Shown: positions 33,805 through 43,041, numbered from the stretch's first letter. The stretch is DNA of 64,000 bases from CALHVX01 sp051027215 (GCA_051027215.1 JBPCXR010000089.1:1-64000); one strand, 5' to 3'. Made by a program: numbers and translations. Notes: generated by a model from the letters alone, not told the origin.

Positions 33805-34174
33805 CACTCGAAAGGATTTTTTTTCGTTAATCTGTGGTCAATCGACGATTTGAGCCAGATTAACGACTATTTAGCCAATTTAATTGTCTTTTACTCGTCA
33901 TCAACACAGGCCTCATAGCCTGACGATCTCTCAGGCTGGGCTCCACAACTACTTCCCACATTGGCTGCATAGTCGAGGAAGGCAGCCACCTGGTCGCCAT
34001 ACTAGACACTGTTTCCGCCGTTTCGTCCGGCACCCTCGTGAAATCTGTTGAGCGCAGACAACGATTCTGGCGCAAGAACCCCCCTTCTCGACTGAAAGTG
34101 GGCATATTGTGCGCTGCAACGATATTTCTTCGGGTTGCATTGACCCACCCATACCCTTTGGCCACACTGAACTC
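33805..34174. other. Divergent intergenic region between phasin and hydrolase-phaR genes
   Basis: About 370 bases with no credible gene. The part next to the phasin operator (about 33810-33900) is AT-rich, with a run of eight or more T residues, unlike the surrounding GC-rich coding DNA. It probably holds the promoters and upstream elements of both divergent transcripts. I see no clear terminator, tRNA or further dyad copies; the short open frames here overlap the hydrolase gene and lack coding character. Confidence 0.6.
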
Positions 34175-34927
34175 ATGCTTCAGCCAGAAAATCACGTCGA
34201 CAACCGCCAGCCCTCGCCGCCCCATTGGGTCTATTCAGCCACCGAGCCGGCCCGTGGTGCGGTGGAGGCAGCCAGCCTGGCCACGCTGTTCCCCTGGTTG
34301 CTGCGAGCGCCTGTTGGTGATGGTCACAACATCATGGTGCTACCCGGCTTCAGCGCCAGCGATTGGTCGACAACGTTGTTGCGGCGCTACCTCACTGGGC
34401 TCAACTACCGCTCCTATGGCTGGGCACTCGGGCGCAACACCGGCCGTGTCTCCTTACAGACCCAGCTGGTTACGCAGTTCCTGAACCGCTCAGAGCAGGC
34501 AGGCAAGCCCATTACTCTGATCGGCCAGAGCCTGGGCGGCGTTTTTTCTCGGGAGCTGGCGCGCCGTTTTCCTGAGCGCGTGCGGCAGGTGATTACCCTC
34601 GGTAGCCCCTTTGCGCGACGCCAGGCCGAGGTAACTCGCCGCGGGGCCAACGATTTTGGGCCGGGAGAAGCTCCACCCGTTCCTTGCACAGCGATCTATA
34701 GCCGCTTTGATGGGGTCGTGTCTTGGCAGACCTGTATGGAACGAGAACGCCCCAACACCAGCAACATCGAAGTGGTTGCTAGCCATATTGGCATGGCCCT
34801 GCACCCAGCAATACTGCACGCCATCGCAGACCGCCTAGCGCAGCCCGAACAACAGTGGCAGAAATTCGATCGCAACGTTGGGCTGCGAACTTGGGTATAC
34901 CCTAAACCCACCTACGCACCAGGCTAA
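34175..34927 (+). CDS. Alpha/beta hydrolase, lipase-like
   Basis: A 250-residue hydrolase with the nucleophile elbow LIGQSLGGVFSRELARRFPE, a preceding NIMVLPGFSASDW oxyanion strand, and a C-terminal SHIGMALHPAI that likely supplies the His. There is no signal peptide. The ATG at 34175 is preferred; an upstream GTG adds 22 residues without homology. It overlaps phaR at TAATG, so they are cotranscribed. A role in PHA or lipid turnover is plausible from context only. Confidence 0.82.
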   Translation: MLQPENHVDNRQPSPPHWVYSATEPARGAVEAASLATLFPWLLRAPVGDGHNIMVLPGFSASDWSTTLLRRYLTGLNYRSYGWALGRNTGRVSLQTQLVTQFLNRSEQAGKPITLIGQSLGGVFSRELARRFPERVRQVITLGSPFARRQAEVTRRGANDFGPGEAPPVPCTAIYSRFDGVVSWQTCMERERPNTSNIEVVASHIGMALHPAILHAIADRLAQPEQQWQKFDRNVGLRTWVYPKPTYAPG

Positions 34928-35400
34928 TGCAAAGACTTAAGAAATACCCGAACCGCCGGCTTTACAACACAAATGAAAGCCGCTACGTGACCGTGGACGA
35001 CGTGCGCAAACTCATCGTTAGCGGCGAGAGCATTAAAGTCGAAGATTCTAAGGATGGCAGCGACTTAACCCGCAGCGTGTTGCTGCAGATCCTCTCCGAA
35101 CAAGAGTCCCAGGGGCACGAGCCGATACTGACCAATCGGGCCATCGAACAGATCATTCGCTTCTACGGCGATCGCATGGGCGGCATTGTCTCGCGCTACA
35201 TCGAACAGAGCATTTTGACTTTTCTGGACCATCAGGATCAATTTCGTGCACGCATGAAGAAGCTCAACGATCTAAATCCCTTGAACCTGATGCGCCAAGC
35301 CTTCGAAACTACGGTCGGTAACCCCGGCGATCGTCAAGCTACGTCGAACGAACCCAGCGCTTCAGAGGAAGATTCCGATCCGCCGAAATCCGAACGCTGA
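34927..35400 (+). CDS. phaR: PHA synthesis regulator PhaR
   Basis: A 157-residue regulator. Residues 1-60 form the PhaR DNA-binding N domain (RLKKYPNRRLYNTNESRYVTVDDVRKL, given here in parts: KKYPNRRLYNT and YVTVDDVRKL), followed by the PHB-accumulation regulatory domain (LTRSVLLQILSEQE). The tail is acidic and probably disordered. PhaR represses phasin and its own gene until it is titrated by nascent PHA granules. The divergent phasin promoter carries matching dyads. It starts at the TAATG overlap with the hydrolase gene. Confidence 0.93.
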   Translation: MQRLKKYPNRRLYNTNESRYVTVDDVRKLIVSGESIKVEDSKDGSDLTRSVLLQILSEQESQGHEPILTNRAIEQIIRFYGDRMGGIVSRYIEQSILTFLDHQDQFRARMKKLNDLNPLNLMRQAFETTVGNPGDRQATSNEPSASEEDSDPPKSER

Positions 35401-35410
35401 TCGCTAATCT

Positions 35411-36619
35411 ATGCTCGACTCGATCAAGGACTTTCTGCGACTGGAGTCGGCCAGTGGGCTGACTCTCATTGGCGCTGCGGCACTGGCGATGATCATTGCC
35501 AACTCCCCCTTGGCGCAGTACTACGAACTCCTCATCAATGTGCCGGTTGTAGTCAGCGTCGGTGATTTCGGAGTCGACAAACCGCTTTTGTTGTGGGTGA
35601 ACGATGGCCTGATGGCCGTATTCTTTTTTCTCGTTGGACTAGAGATCAAGCGCGAGGTCCTGGACGGCGAGCTCAACGATCCACGGACTGTCGCGCTACC
35701 CGGTTTCGCTGCAGTTGGCGGGATCGTCCTACCAGCACTGATCTACTACTGGTTTAATCAGAATGACCCGGTAGCCTTGCAAGGCTGGGCAATTCCGGCA
35801 GCCACGGACATCGCCTTTGCCTTGGCAATAATGGCTATCCTCGGTCCGCGGGTACCGCTCGGATTGAAGGTGTTTCTGGTCACCGTCGCAATATTTGATG
35901 ATCTTGGCGCCATCATCATTATCGCAGTGTTTTACACTGCAGATCTGTCGCTTGCGGCTCTGCTCACCGCATCGGCCTGCTTGCCGCTGCTTCTCTGGCT
36001 CAACCGCCGCGGCACCACGGAACTTGCTCCTTACTTAATGCTGGGCCTGGTCATGTGGGTCGCACTGCTAAAGTCAGGTGTTCACGCAACCGTTGCCGGA
36101 GTCGTACTGGCCCAATTCATTCCCTTACGCAACCCGCAAGATCCTGGGCACTCACCTTTGCGAAATCTGGAGCACGATCTGCACACCGCGGTGGCTTTCG
36201 GGGTGTTGCCACTGTTCGCTTTCGTCAATGCCGGGCTGAACCTGACCGACGTCAGCGCCGACGTGCTACTGCATCCAGTGCCGTTAGGAATTGCTGCCGG
36301 GCTGGTGATCGGTAAACAGCTCGGCGTATTCAGCTTTGCCTGGCTGGCCTTACGCTGCGGCATCGCACGACTGCCTGAAGGCGTACGTCTGCGCGACCTT
36401 TACGGCGCTGCACTTCTTTGTGGAATCGGTTTCACGATGAGTTTGTTCATCGGCTCGCTGGCGTTCGAGTCGACCAAGGTCAATCTGCTATTTGATGAGC
36501 GTCTCGGCATCCTCGTCGGATCGTTGCTAGCCGCGATACTGGGCTATGGGTATTTACGCCTGGTGCTGCCCAAACCGGCTGCTAAAGACTCTGCAGGAAC
36601 TCAATCAGCGCCGCATTGA
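35411..36619 (+). CDS. nhaA: Na+/H+ antiporter NhaA
   Basis: A 402-residue inner-membrane antiporter with about twelve hydrophobic segments. It exchanges internal Na+ for external H+ and supports pH and salt balance. The essential acidic residues fall at Asp133 (PAATDIAFALAI) and Asp163-Asp164 (AIFDDLGAI), the same numbers as in E. coli NhaA. GLEIKREVLDGEL is the family signature. It lies 10 bases after phaR, and its 3' end overlaps the convergent epoxide hydrolase-like gene by 38 bases. Sodium handling fits a marine habitat. Confidence 0.95.
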   Translation: MLDSIKDFLRLESASGLTLIGAAALAMIIANSPLAQYYELLINVPVVVSVGDFGVDKPLLLWVNDGLMAVFFFLVGLEIKREVLDGELNDPRTVALPGFAAVGGIVLPALIYYWFNQNDPVALQGWAIPAATDIAFALAIMAILGPRVPLGLKVFLVTVAIFDDLGAIIIIAVFYTADLSLAALLTASACLPLLLWLNRRGTTELAPYLMLGLVMWVALLKSGVHATVAGVVLAQFIPLRNPQDPGHSPLRNLEHDLHTAVAFGVLPLFAFVNAGLNLTDVSADVLLHPVPLGIAAGLVIGKQLGVFSFAWLALRCGIARLPEGVRLRDLYGAALLCGIGFTMSLFIGSLAFESTKVNLLFDERLGILVGSLLAAILGYGYLRLVLPKPAAKDSAGTQSAPH

Positions 36620-37544
36620 CCGGGGCCGGCGCCTCTTGCTGCGTCCAATGGCCGATGCCCGGCAGGATCACCAAATCACGCAAGTTCACCGCAACTTCGC
36701 GCATTGGCGCCTCAAAACCTGGGTTCATGCGAATCAAATCTCTATCACCGCTAATAAATAGTGCTGGTTGCTCAATGGTCTTGCCTTGAAACGCCGCAGA
36801 CAACTCCCAGCTGCGGTCGATGTTGCGATACCAGTTGAGCGGGCCACGAAATCCCGAGCGCTCAAATTCTGCGACGAAGAAATCCAGATCCGCTTCGCTA
36901 AGCCAGGCCGGCAAGCTATCGGTGTCTGGCATCTGCTCGAGGAAAAATGCGCTATTGGGAGGCGGGCTCTGCATCAATTCCAGGCCAGCATCCGGCGCAT
37001 CACCCGAGGCGGCGAATAGAAAACGTCGCATGGACGCTCGCACATCGTGCTGCAGCTCGTGCTCGGCCACCCCCGGAGTTTGAAAATAGAGCATGTAAAA
37101 GAAACGATCGCCGAACATCGCGCGCATGGTGGCCGTCGGTGCGACCTCAGCACGATCCGACAGTGGCACAGACAGCGCAGCAACAGCGCGAAATACGTCC
37201 GGTCGCCAAAGCGCTGCATTCCAAGCCACCGGAGCTCCCCAGTCATGACCAACGATCACCGCCGTCTGTTCGCCAAGCCCATGCACCAAGCCAACAATGT
37301 CTCCCACCAGGTGTTGTTGGGTGTAAGCATCTATGGCTTCTGGTTTATCCGTTTGACCGTAGCCCCGCTGATCTGGCGCTACCACTCGGAAACCGGCATC
37401 GGCAATGGCTTCAAGCTGGTGCCGCCAGGAATACCAGGATTCCGGGAAACCGTGGCACAACACCACTAGTGGCCCGCTGCCCGCCTCGACGTAGTGCATG
37501 TTGATGCCGTTGGTTTGCACCGAGTGATGATTGAGCTGAGCCAC
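36582..37544 (-). CDS. Epoxide hydrolase-like alpha/beta hydrolase
   Basis: A 320-residue protein with the soluble epoxide hydrolase pattern: HGFPESWYSWRHQ (oxyanion, 31-43), nucleophile Asp101 in VGHDWGAPVAW, and a C-terminal GIGHWTQQEAP with the catalytic His. Asp rather than Ser as nucleophile supports epoxide or haloalkane hydrolysis. I chose the GTG at 37544, with AAGGGAG 8 bases upstream; the longer frame starts upstream of the ribosome site. Its end overlaps nhaA. The natural epoxide is unknown. Confidence 0.88.
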   Translation of the reverse strand: MAQLNHHSVQTNGINMHYVEAGSGPLVVLCHGFPESWYSWRHQLEAIADAGFRVVAPDQRGYGQTDKPEAIDAYTQQHLVGDIVGLVHGLGEQTAVIVGHDWGAPVAWNAALWRPDVFRAVAALSVPLSDRAEVAPTATMRAMFGDRFFYMLYFQTPGVAEHELQHDVRASMRRFLFAASGDAPDAGLELMQSPPPNSAFFLEQMPDTDSLPAWLSEADLDFFVAEFERSGFRGPLNWYRNIDRSWELSAAFQGKTIEQPALFISGDRDLIRMNPGFEAPMREVAVNLRDLVILPGIGHWTQQEAPAPVNAALIEFLQSL

Positions 37545-37584
37545 GTGCGATTCTCCCTTGTAACAGGGCCCAGGCTGCCCGAAC

Positions 37585-38061
37585 ATGCACACAATGCCAA
37601 GAATACGATACAAAACCGCTCGCTGCGTGCTTTACCGGCCCAGCCGAGAATCCAACTCCACTGCTGATGCCTTCGAATACCTACTGGCGATTCACAGCAG
37701 CTTTTGGGCTAAGAAAATTCAGCGCTGGGGTTTACCCGGCGGTCGTGTGGAGTGGCGGGAAGACCCGGTACAGGCTGCCCTACGCGAGCTACAAGAGGAG
37801 TTGGAAATCGACATCAGTGAGTTTTCGGTACTGGGCGACTACAGCTATAAACGTTCAATGCACAAAGTAATCTGCGCGCCCTGGGATCGCGACATCGATA
37901 CCTTCGACAAACAAGAGCTGTTGGACGTGCGCTGGTTCAACCAAACACAAATCACCAAGCTTAGCCAAGACGGGTTGCTCCACGCCAGCTACGAGGTCGA
38001 CGCCGTTGAGCGCCTGGCCAGCCGTCTCGCCGCTAATCGGAACGCTTCCAGATCTTACTAA
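37585..38061 (+). CDS. NUDIX hydrolase
   Basis: A 158-residue NUDIX-fold protein. The box spans GGRVEWREDPVQAALRELQE and continues ELEIDI. It fits G-x5-E-x7-R-E-U-x-E-E-x-x-U, with Glu in place of the usual last Gly. These enzymes hydrolyse nucleoside diphosphate derivatives using Mg2+. The start may be the ATG at 37585 or, three codons later, at 37594. It is divergent from the epoxide hydrolase gene and overlaps the convergent sulfotransferase gene by 29 bases. Confidence 0.86.
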   Translation: MHTMPRIRYKTARCVLYRPSRESNSTADAFEYLLAIHSSFWAKKIQRWGLPGGRVEWREDPVQAALRELQEELEIDISEFSVLGDYSYKRSMHKVICAPWDRDIDTFDKQELLDVRWFNQTQITKLSQDGLLHASYEVDAVERLASRLAANRNASRSY

Positions 38062-38662
38062 AGTCCTCAGTCGTGTTGACTTTGGGAAACGGCTCTGTAG
38101 GCACTGGACAATCCAGAAAGGTGCACAAGGGTTCCCAACCATCACCGGGCCGGTACAGCAAAAGCTGCTCGGCCGGTACGGCATCGATCACCGCCTGATT
38201 GTGGGCATCGAATACGCTGATGGCGAAATCTTTGTCCTCGACTCGGCCTTTAAACACCCCGTCCCAAATCATCTCTATGGCCATCGCTGCGCCAGCCCTG
38301 GCCATCTCGTTGTCACTTTCTACACCGGCCATTGACGACGGATAAATGGTGTTCATTACGCTGCGATGCCAGGACTCGCCGTCCCTGAGCGACAATAGTA
38401 CTTTGGCATCGGGAAACGCTTGCAACTGCGATTGCCAGAAATTGCAGCTCGGCCAATCCACCGCAGAGCGGTAGTTGGCGAATACTGTCTCCCAAGCCGG
38501 CCCCTGCCCCCGGTGCAGGTCTACCCACATCTGTCTGTGCTCCGGGTTTTTCTGCACTTCCATCATGTGATAACAGGGCCCAACACCAAGCGTCTCCAAT
38601 GCGCCTTTAAGCGACAAAGTGCCGGTTCTTCCGAATCCGGCACCAATGACTTCCAATCCCAT
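38033..38662 (-). CDS. P-loop sulfotransferase family protein
   Basis: A 209-residue protein starting MGLEVIGAGFGRTGTLSLKG, whose GFGRTGTLSLK loop is the PAPS 5'-phosphosulfate-binding motif of the sulfotransferase superfamily. Further typical segments are FPDAKVLLSLRDGESWHRS and a late PFPKVNTTEDF. It resembles the small sulfotransferase group (Sulfotransfer_4) found in eukaryotes and marine bacteria. Acceptor unknown. Its tail overlaps the NUDIX gene. Confidence 0.85.
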   Translation of the reverse strand: MGLEVIGAGFGRTGTLSLKGALETLGVGPCYHMMEVQKNPEHRQMWVDLHRGQGPAWETVFANYRSAVDWPSCNFWQSQLQAFPDAKVLLSLRDGESWHRSVMNTIYPSSMAGVESDNEMARAGAAMAIEMIWDGVFKGRVEDKDFAISVFDAHNQAVIDAVPAEQLLLYRPGDGWEPLCTFLDCPVPTEPFPKVNTTEDFSKIWKRSD

Positions 38663-38728
38663 GCTTCACTCCCGCGACTGATCGCTGCAGTGTAGGATGA
38701 TTCCCCAAATCAGGCGAGGGGAAGCCGG

Positions 38729-39355
38729 ATGCGCTTGGCTGCAATCCTTTACAACGACTTCGAACTGCTGGACCTCTTCGGACCGCTAGAAATGTTCGGC
38801 ACTCTACGGGATGAAATTGAAATCGTGATGGTCGCCGAACAGCCCGGCTTGGTCAGCTCCTACCAAGGTCCACAAGCGCAAGCGATGGTGGGCTTCGACA
38901 GTGCGCCAAAGTGCGAGTTGCTGTTGTTGCCTGGGGGACTTGGCACCATGGCCGAGCTCGGCAACGAGGCCCTGCTCGCTTATTTACGCCACGCATCTGC
39001 AGGCGCACGCCAGATCATGTCCGTTTGCTCGGGCTCAGCGCTATTAGCGAAAGCTGGCTTGTTGGACGGGCGAAGGGCCACCTCCAACAAAATGTTTTTC
39101 GATCTGGCTCGCAGCCAAAGCAATCAGGTCGAATGGGTGGAATCTGCTCGCTGGGTAGACGACGATCCGTTCGTTACCTCCTCAGGCGTATCCGCAGGAA
39201 CAGACATGGCCCTGGCGGTCATCGCCAAGCTCTACGGCGAAGAGCGCGCTGAAATGGTGGCGCGTTATACCGAATATCAATGGCATCGCGACGCCGATGC
39301 TGATCCGTTTGCTGAGTATTTAAATCAGGCAGACCCAAGCCTGCTCGGTAACTAA
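38729..39355 (+). CDS. DJ-1/PfpI family protein
   Basis: A 208-residue class I glutamine amidotransferase-like protein. The nucleophile elbow is MSVCSGSALLAKAGLL with Cys100, after LLLPGGLGTM. Acidic residues at the family position near Glu21 (GPLEMFG) are present. The sequence is closest in style to isonitrile hydratase/ThiJ-like proteins; activity is not predictable. A GAGGGGAAG ribosome site precedes the ATG. It ends 5 bases before the symporter gene. Confidence 0.87.
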   Translation: MRLAAILYNDFELLDLFGPLEMFGTLRDEIEIVMVAEQPGLVSSYQGPQAQAMVGFDSAPKCELLLLPGGLGTMAELGNEALLAYLRHASAGARQIMSVCSGSALLAKAGLLDGRRATSNKMFFDLARSQSNQVEWVESARWVDDDPFVTSSGVSAGTDMALAVIAKLYGEERAEMVARYTEYQWHRDADADPFAEYLNQADPSLLGN

Positions 39356-39360
39356 TCTCG

Positions 39361-40806
39361 GTGCATTGGCTCGATCTGAGTATTGTGATCGGCTATCTAT
39401 TGCTGATCGTCGCGATGGGAATTTCTCTGGCTGGCAAAGTCGCCGATGCTAAGGATTATTTTCTCGCTGGACGTTCTTTAACTTTCTGGATCATCGGCCT
39501 TTCCATCATCGGCACCAACGTTAGCGCTAACGGCTATGTTGGCGCTGCCGGTGGCGCCTACAACGTCGGCATTGCGCAAGCGAACTTCGAGTGGATCGGG
39601 GCGATTCCCGCCATGATCCTGGCCTCTCTGGTCTTCATTCCGCTGTACTGGCGCTCTGGCGTTTACTCCATTCCCGAATATCTCGGCAAACGCTATAGCC
39701 CATCGGTACGGGTCATTTCCGCGGCAATCAACAGCGTGTTCAGTGTCTTTGCCATTGCAGTCTCACTCTGGGCCCTGGCACTCACCCTACAGAGCTACCT
39801 GGGTTGGCCGATCTGGGTCGGGATCATGGTGACCGGTACAGTGGTTGGTCTCTACAGCATCGCCGGTGGCCTACGCGCGGTGGCGTTTACCGATGCCTTG
39901 CAGGTGACCATCATGTTTTTCGGCGGTTTGGTGATCGTCGGCCTCGGTATTCAAGAAGCAGGCGGCGCCGGTGCCTTTGCCGAAACATTGACTCAAGAAA
40001 ACCCCGACCATCTCAGCTTGTTTCTGCCCTCCGATCACGGCGAGTTTCCTTGGCCCGGAGTGATTCTCGGCCTAGCCATCGTCTTATCTCCTGCCTATTG
40101 GTGCGGCAGCCAAGCGATATTGCAGCGTACGCTGGGTGCTCGCAGCGAATGGGACGCTAGTGCTTCCATGATGTTTGCGGCTTTCGGCAAAACCCTGGTG
40201 CCATTGCTGATTGTGTTTCCAGGCATGCTGGCGCTGGTGCTGCATGCCCAGATTGAATATCCAGACATGGCCTTACCCTGGGTGGTCAAAAACGTTTTAC
40301 CGCCGGGTCTATCGGGCTTAATGTTCATCGCCATCATCGCCGCATTACAATCGTCCGTAGATTCCGGCATCAACTCGACAGCACTGATGGTGACCCGAGA
40401 CATCCGCGGCGTACTACTAAAAAATGCCGATCGCTCCAAAGACCTCATCATCGGCCGCTGGCTGACGTTGATCGTGTTGCTCAGCGCTATGCTTTGCGCG
40501 CCTTACATTGGCGAGTTCGGTGGCATCTATGTGTTTCTCCAGACCATGCTCAGCCTTTTCCAGGGACCGATGCTGGCCCTACTAGTGCTTGGGGCGTTTA
40601 CCCATCACGTAACGCCCGCTGCAGGACTGATAACGTTGCTTACCGGCGTGGGTTTAGCGGCGCTACTGATGTGGCGCGATATGAACATGCTGTACGTGGC
40701 GTTCTCCACGTTTTGCTACGCCTTGCTGGCGTTGTGGCTGCTTAGTTACGTGACCCCAGGCCACTCCAAGCAAGCACTCAGCAATCTGGTCTATGGCCGT
40801 GGTTGA
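39361..40806 (+). CDS. Sodium:solute symporter (SSS family)
   Basis: A 481-residue membrane protein with about thirteen hydrophobic segments, starting with GTG. Family features are FLAGRSLTFWIIGLSIIGTNVSANGYVG, here given in parts (AGRSLTFWIIGLS and NVSANGYVGAAGG), the central YSIAGGLRAVAFTDALQ and late SSVDSGINSTALM. The pattern suggests a sugar- or solute-type SGLT relative using the Na+ gradient. A 67-residue membrane protein gene overlaps its end by 14 bases. The substrate is unknown. Confidence 0.92.
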   Translation: MHWLDLSIVIGYLLLIVAMGISLAGKVADAKDYFLAGRSLTFWIIGLSIIGTNVSANGYVGAAGGAYNVGIAQANFEWIGAIPAMILASLVFIPLYWRSGVYSIPEYLGKRYSPSVRVISAAINSVFSVFAIAVSLWALALTLQSYLGWPIWVGIMVTGTVVGLYSIAGGLRAVAFTDALQVTIMFFGGLVIVGLGIQEAGGAGAFAETLTQENPDHLSLFLPSDHGEFPWPGVILGLAIVLSPAYWCGSQAILQRTLGARSEWDASASMMFAAFGKTLVPLLIVFPGMLALVLHAQIEYPDMALPWVVKNVLPPGLSGLMFIAIIAALQSSVDSGINSTALMVTRDIRGVLLKNADRSKDLIIGRWLTLIVLLSAMLCAPYIGEFGGIYVFLQTMLSLFQGPMLALLVLGAFTHHVTPAAGLITLLTGVGLAALLMWRDMNMLYVAFSTFCYALLALWLLSYVTPGHSKQALSNLVYGRG

Positions 40807-40996
40807 GTTATGGCCACGCTGGTGGGCCAATGCCATTACGGTGCTGATGTTTTTGTGCATCGCCGCTGCGGTATTTCTGATCCGACGCGCGTCGATCATG
40901 CGCACGGCACCTGATCAAGCAGGCTGGCGAGACATTCGCATTTGGGCCGTGGTGCTGATTGCCGTACAGCTGGGCTTATACGTGGTTTTTTCTTAG
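40793..40996 (+). CDS. Small two-helix membrane protein, possible symporter partner
   Basis: A 67-residue protein with two hydrophobic helices (about 11-30 and 49-66) joined by a charged loop (RRASIMRTAPDQAGWRDIR). It starts inside the end of the symporter gene and is in a different frame, so it is likely translationally coupled. I recognise no family. Small subunits of this type accompany some sodium:solute symporters, and it could be one. It ends 7 bases from the convergent DUF4399 gene. Confidence 0.7.
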   Translation: MAVVELWPRWWANAITVLMFLCIAAAVFLIRRASIMRTAPDQAGWRDIRIWAVVLIAVQLGLYVVFS

Positions 40997-41002
40997 GCAG
41001 AG

Positions 41003-41458
41003 CTACTTGGAATCTACCCGTACCTGCACGCGAATGACCTCTGAAGTCACCGGCGGCGTGTGCGGCACATGCAGGTGATTGCCCAGCACCAACTGCAGCA
41101 AATGCTCACCGGGGGGCAGAGTGACTAGGGTTTCGGTCTGACCCTTGCCAAAGTGGCGAACTTGCTCGCTGCTAGGAAGCGGCAATGATGGATCGATATC
41201 GGGGGCATTAATCAAAAGATGATGATGACCGGTATTCTCAAGATCCACCCCTGCAGGCGCAACGCCCATACCTCGCAAGCCAAACTTGACTACGAAAGTT
41301 TCAGGCACAGAGGCGCCAGCCACGGGCTCAATGAAGTAGACCTCGGCATCGGCTGGTGCCGGAGAGGACAAGCCTTCCGCGCTCGCCTGGGTGCATAATG
41401 CGACCCAGCACAAGATCGAAACCAGCAATCCGCTTTGCACTCTAAGGCTACTGTTCAC
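41003..41458 (-). CDS. Periplasmic DUF4399 protein
   Basis: A 151-residue secreted protein with a signal peptide ending near TQASAEG. The DUF4399 core includes VYFIEPVAGASVPETFVVKF, then NTGHHHLLIN, then LPPGEHLLQLVLGNHLHVPH. The His clusters suggest metal or ligand binding; the family function is unknown. I chose the GTG at 41458, which lies 6 bases after AAGGAG; the ATG two codons earlier directly abuts the ribosome site. Confidence 0.87.
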   Translation of the reverse strand: MNSSLRVQSGLLVSILCWVALCTQASAEGLSSPAPADAEVYFIEPVAGASVPETFVVKFGLRGMGVAPAGVDLENTGHHHLLINAPDIDPSLPLPSSEQVRHFGKGQTETLVTLPPGEHLLQLVLGNHLHVPHTPPVTSEVIRVQVRVDSK

Positions 41459-41536
41459 AAACATCTCCTTGCTTCGATTCGGACGGGAGCCGGCGAGAAG
41501 AATAGCGGAAATCGCCCGCGTCGTGAGCACCAACTC

Positions 41537-42028
41537 CTAAGAGCCATACCCGCAGACCACCGAAGAACTCGTTTGCCCCGGCCAAGGCAAGATTGGCACG
41601 GCGCTCAGCGAGTTTTTCGGTGAGCCTTCTATCACTCGCTCACTGTAAGCCAGATATACCAAGGCGTTGCTGGTCACATCGCAAAATCGTACGACTTTAA
41701 GGGACTTGAATATTAATGAGCGTCGTTCCCGGAACACGCTCTCGCCCTCTTCCAAAGGTTCAACAATGGCGACAGGAGCAACCTGACGACAATCAATAGA
41801 CGCATCGGACGTATCCTCGGCCAGCCCCACCGCACCGAGATAGCCGCCCTTCTGCGCTCGGCTCAGATAGCACACCACGCCACTGACTTTGGGATCTTCA
41901 AAGGCTTCGAGGTTGATCGTGTCGTCGGGACTGAGCAGATTAAACTTAGTGTCCACACTACCTATCTCACGAGCTTGCGCCGTAGCAGCGCAGACGAGCA
42001 ATAGAGCCAATTGCGCAATCGCTTTCAT
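41537..42028 (-). CDS. creA: CreA family periplasmic protein
   Basis: A 163-residue exported protein, signal peptide to about AATAQA, then the CreA family core: IGSVDTKFNLLSPDDTINLEAF, shown in parts as IGSVDTKFNLLS and DPKVSGVVCYLSRAQKGG, with DASIDCRQVAP and RFCDVTSNALVYLAYSE. Three Cys residues could form a disulfide. CreA is widespread in proteobacteria; its function is unknown. The ATG at 42028 is preferred because GAGGG lies 8 bases upstream; an ATG two codons earlier is too close. Confidence 0.88.
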   Translation of the reverse strand: MKAIAQLALLLVCAATAQAREIGSVDTKFNLLSPDDTINLEAFEDPKVSGVVCYLSRAQKGGYLGAVGLAEDTSDASIDCRQVAPVAIVEPLEEGESVFRERRSLIFKSLKVVRFCDVTSNALVYLAYSERVIEGSPKNSLSAVPILPWPGQTSSSVVCGYGS

Positions 42029-42039
42029 CAACATTGCCC

Positions 42040-43041
42040 TCAGTGGTCGTCTAATCGGTAAACCCGGGTGGCGGTGTCGTGAAACAGTGTCGCCTTCTCA
42101 CTTTCGGAGGCATCCGCCGCAATGCGCTTGAACGCATTCCAAAGCACAGCGTATGAGCTACTCACTTTGTCGACCGGAAAGTTGCTCTCGAACATGCAGC
42201 GCTCGGCCCCAAAGGCTTCGATGGCATGACGATGGTAAGGACCGGTGACCTCGGCGATCTGTGCCGATGAAGGTGGTCGCTCCAGCTTATGAAAACCAAA
42301 GCCGTTAATCGCCATAACAATGCCGCCCAGTTTCGCCACCACGTTTTCGCAGCGTGCCAACTCGCTAACATCCTCGCGCCACTGGGGAAACAGCTCTACC
42401 TGGCGCTGTGCGTAGGGTCCAATGCCCAGCGGCCCGCCGAAATGGTCGAAGACGATGGTGGTGTCCGGAAAGGTCCGCGCCAGCGCCGTTAGCTCTGGAA
42501 TCTGGTGATGATACAGCCAAGCATCGAACGACAGTTGACGCTTACCAAGCTCGGCAAAACCAGTACGAAAGCTCGGATCAGCCAGCAGATGCTGAATCGG
42601 GTGCGTGTGGGCGTTGCGGACATCTGGGCTTGAATCCCAACTGCTGGCATGGCGAATACCGCGGAATCTGGGCGATGCCGCCAGGTGCGCATCCAGCACC
42701 TCAGCCACATCAGCGCCCAACGTGAGATCGGCAAAGGAAACAATGCCCGCACAAGCTCGCGTGGCACCGTAACCACCACTGGCGGACATGGCGGCGACAC
42801 CGTTGACGAACTCAGTCTCCCCAACGGGTCGCAAAGGCTCCGGTCCGCCTGCACGATACATGCTGGAACATTCGACGAAGACCGTACTGACCACATTATG
42901 GCCACTGCCAGTGTCGTCCAATAATTCGTCGAGCAGATAGCGAGAGTCTGGATGATCCCAGAGGTGATGGTGAGGATCACAGATGCGTCGCTCTGGCTCC
43001 AAAATTTCTTCTACAGTCAGCGCCAACCAGTCGTCTCGCAT
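42040..43041 (-). CDS. Amidohydrolase 2 family protein (TIM barrel)
   Basis: A 333-residue metal-dependent hydrolase. It opens with RICDPHHHLWDHP, the strand-1 metal-binding motif of the amidohydrolase 2 group (lactonase/decarboxylase-like). Further conserved parts are FRGIRHASSWD, TIVFDHFGGPLG and a late CMFESNFPVDK. I chose ATG 43041, with GAGGG 8 bases upstream; the longer frame lacks one. Relatives act on cyclic lactones or aromatic acids; the substrate is unknown here. It lies just upstream of creA with a 12-base gap. Confidence 0.87.
   Translation of the reverse strand: MRDDWLALTVEEILEPERRICDPHHHLWDHPDSRYLLDELLDDTGSGHNVVSTVFVECSSMYRAGGPEPLRPVGETEFVNGVAAMSASGGYGATRACAGIVSFADLTLGADVAEVLDAHLAASPRFRGIRHASSWDSSPDVRNAHTHPIQHLLADPSFRTGFAELGKRQLSFDAWLYHHQIPELTALARTFPDTTIVFDHFGGPLGIGPYAQRQVELFPQWREDVSELARCENVVAKLGGIVMAINGFGFHKLERPPSSAQIAEVTGPYHRHAIEAFGAERCMFESNFPVDKVSSSYAVLWNAFKRIAADASESEKATLFHDTATRVYRLDDH

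Noticed and set aside
33860..34225. 121-residue minus-strand open frame between phasin and hydrolase genes
   Set aside because: Composition is not protein-like, it overlaps the start of the hydrolase gene, and no ribosome site is seen.
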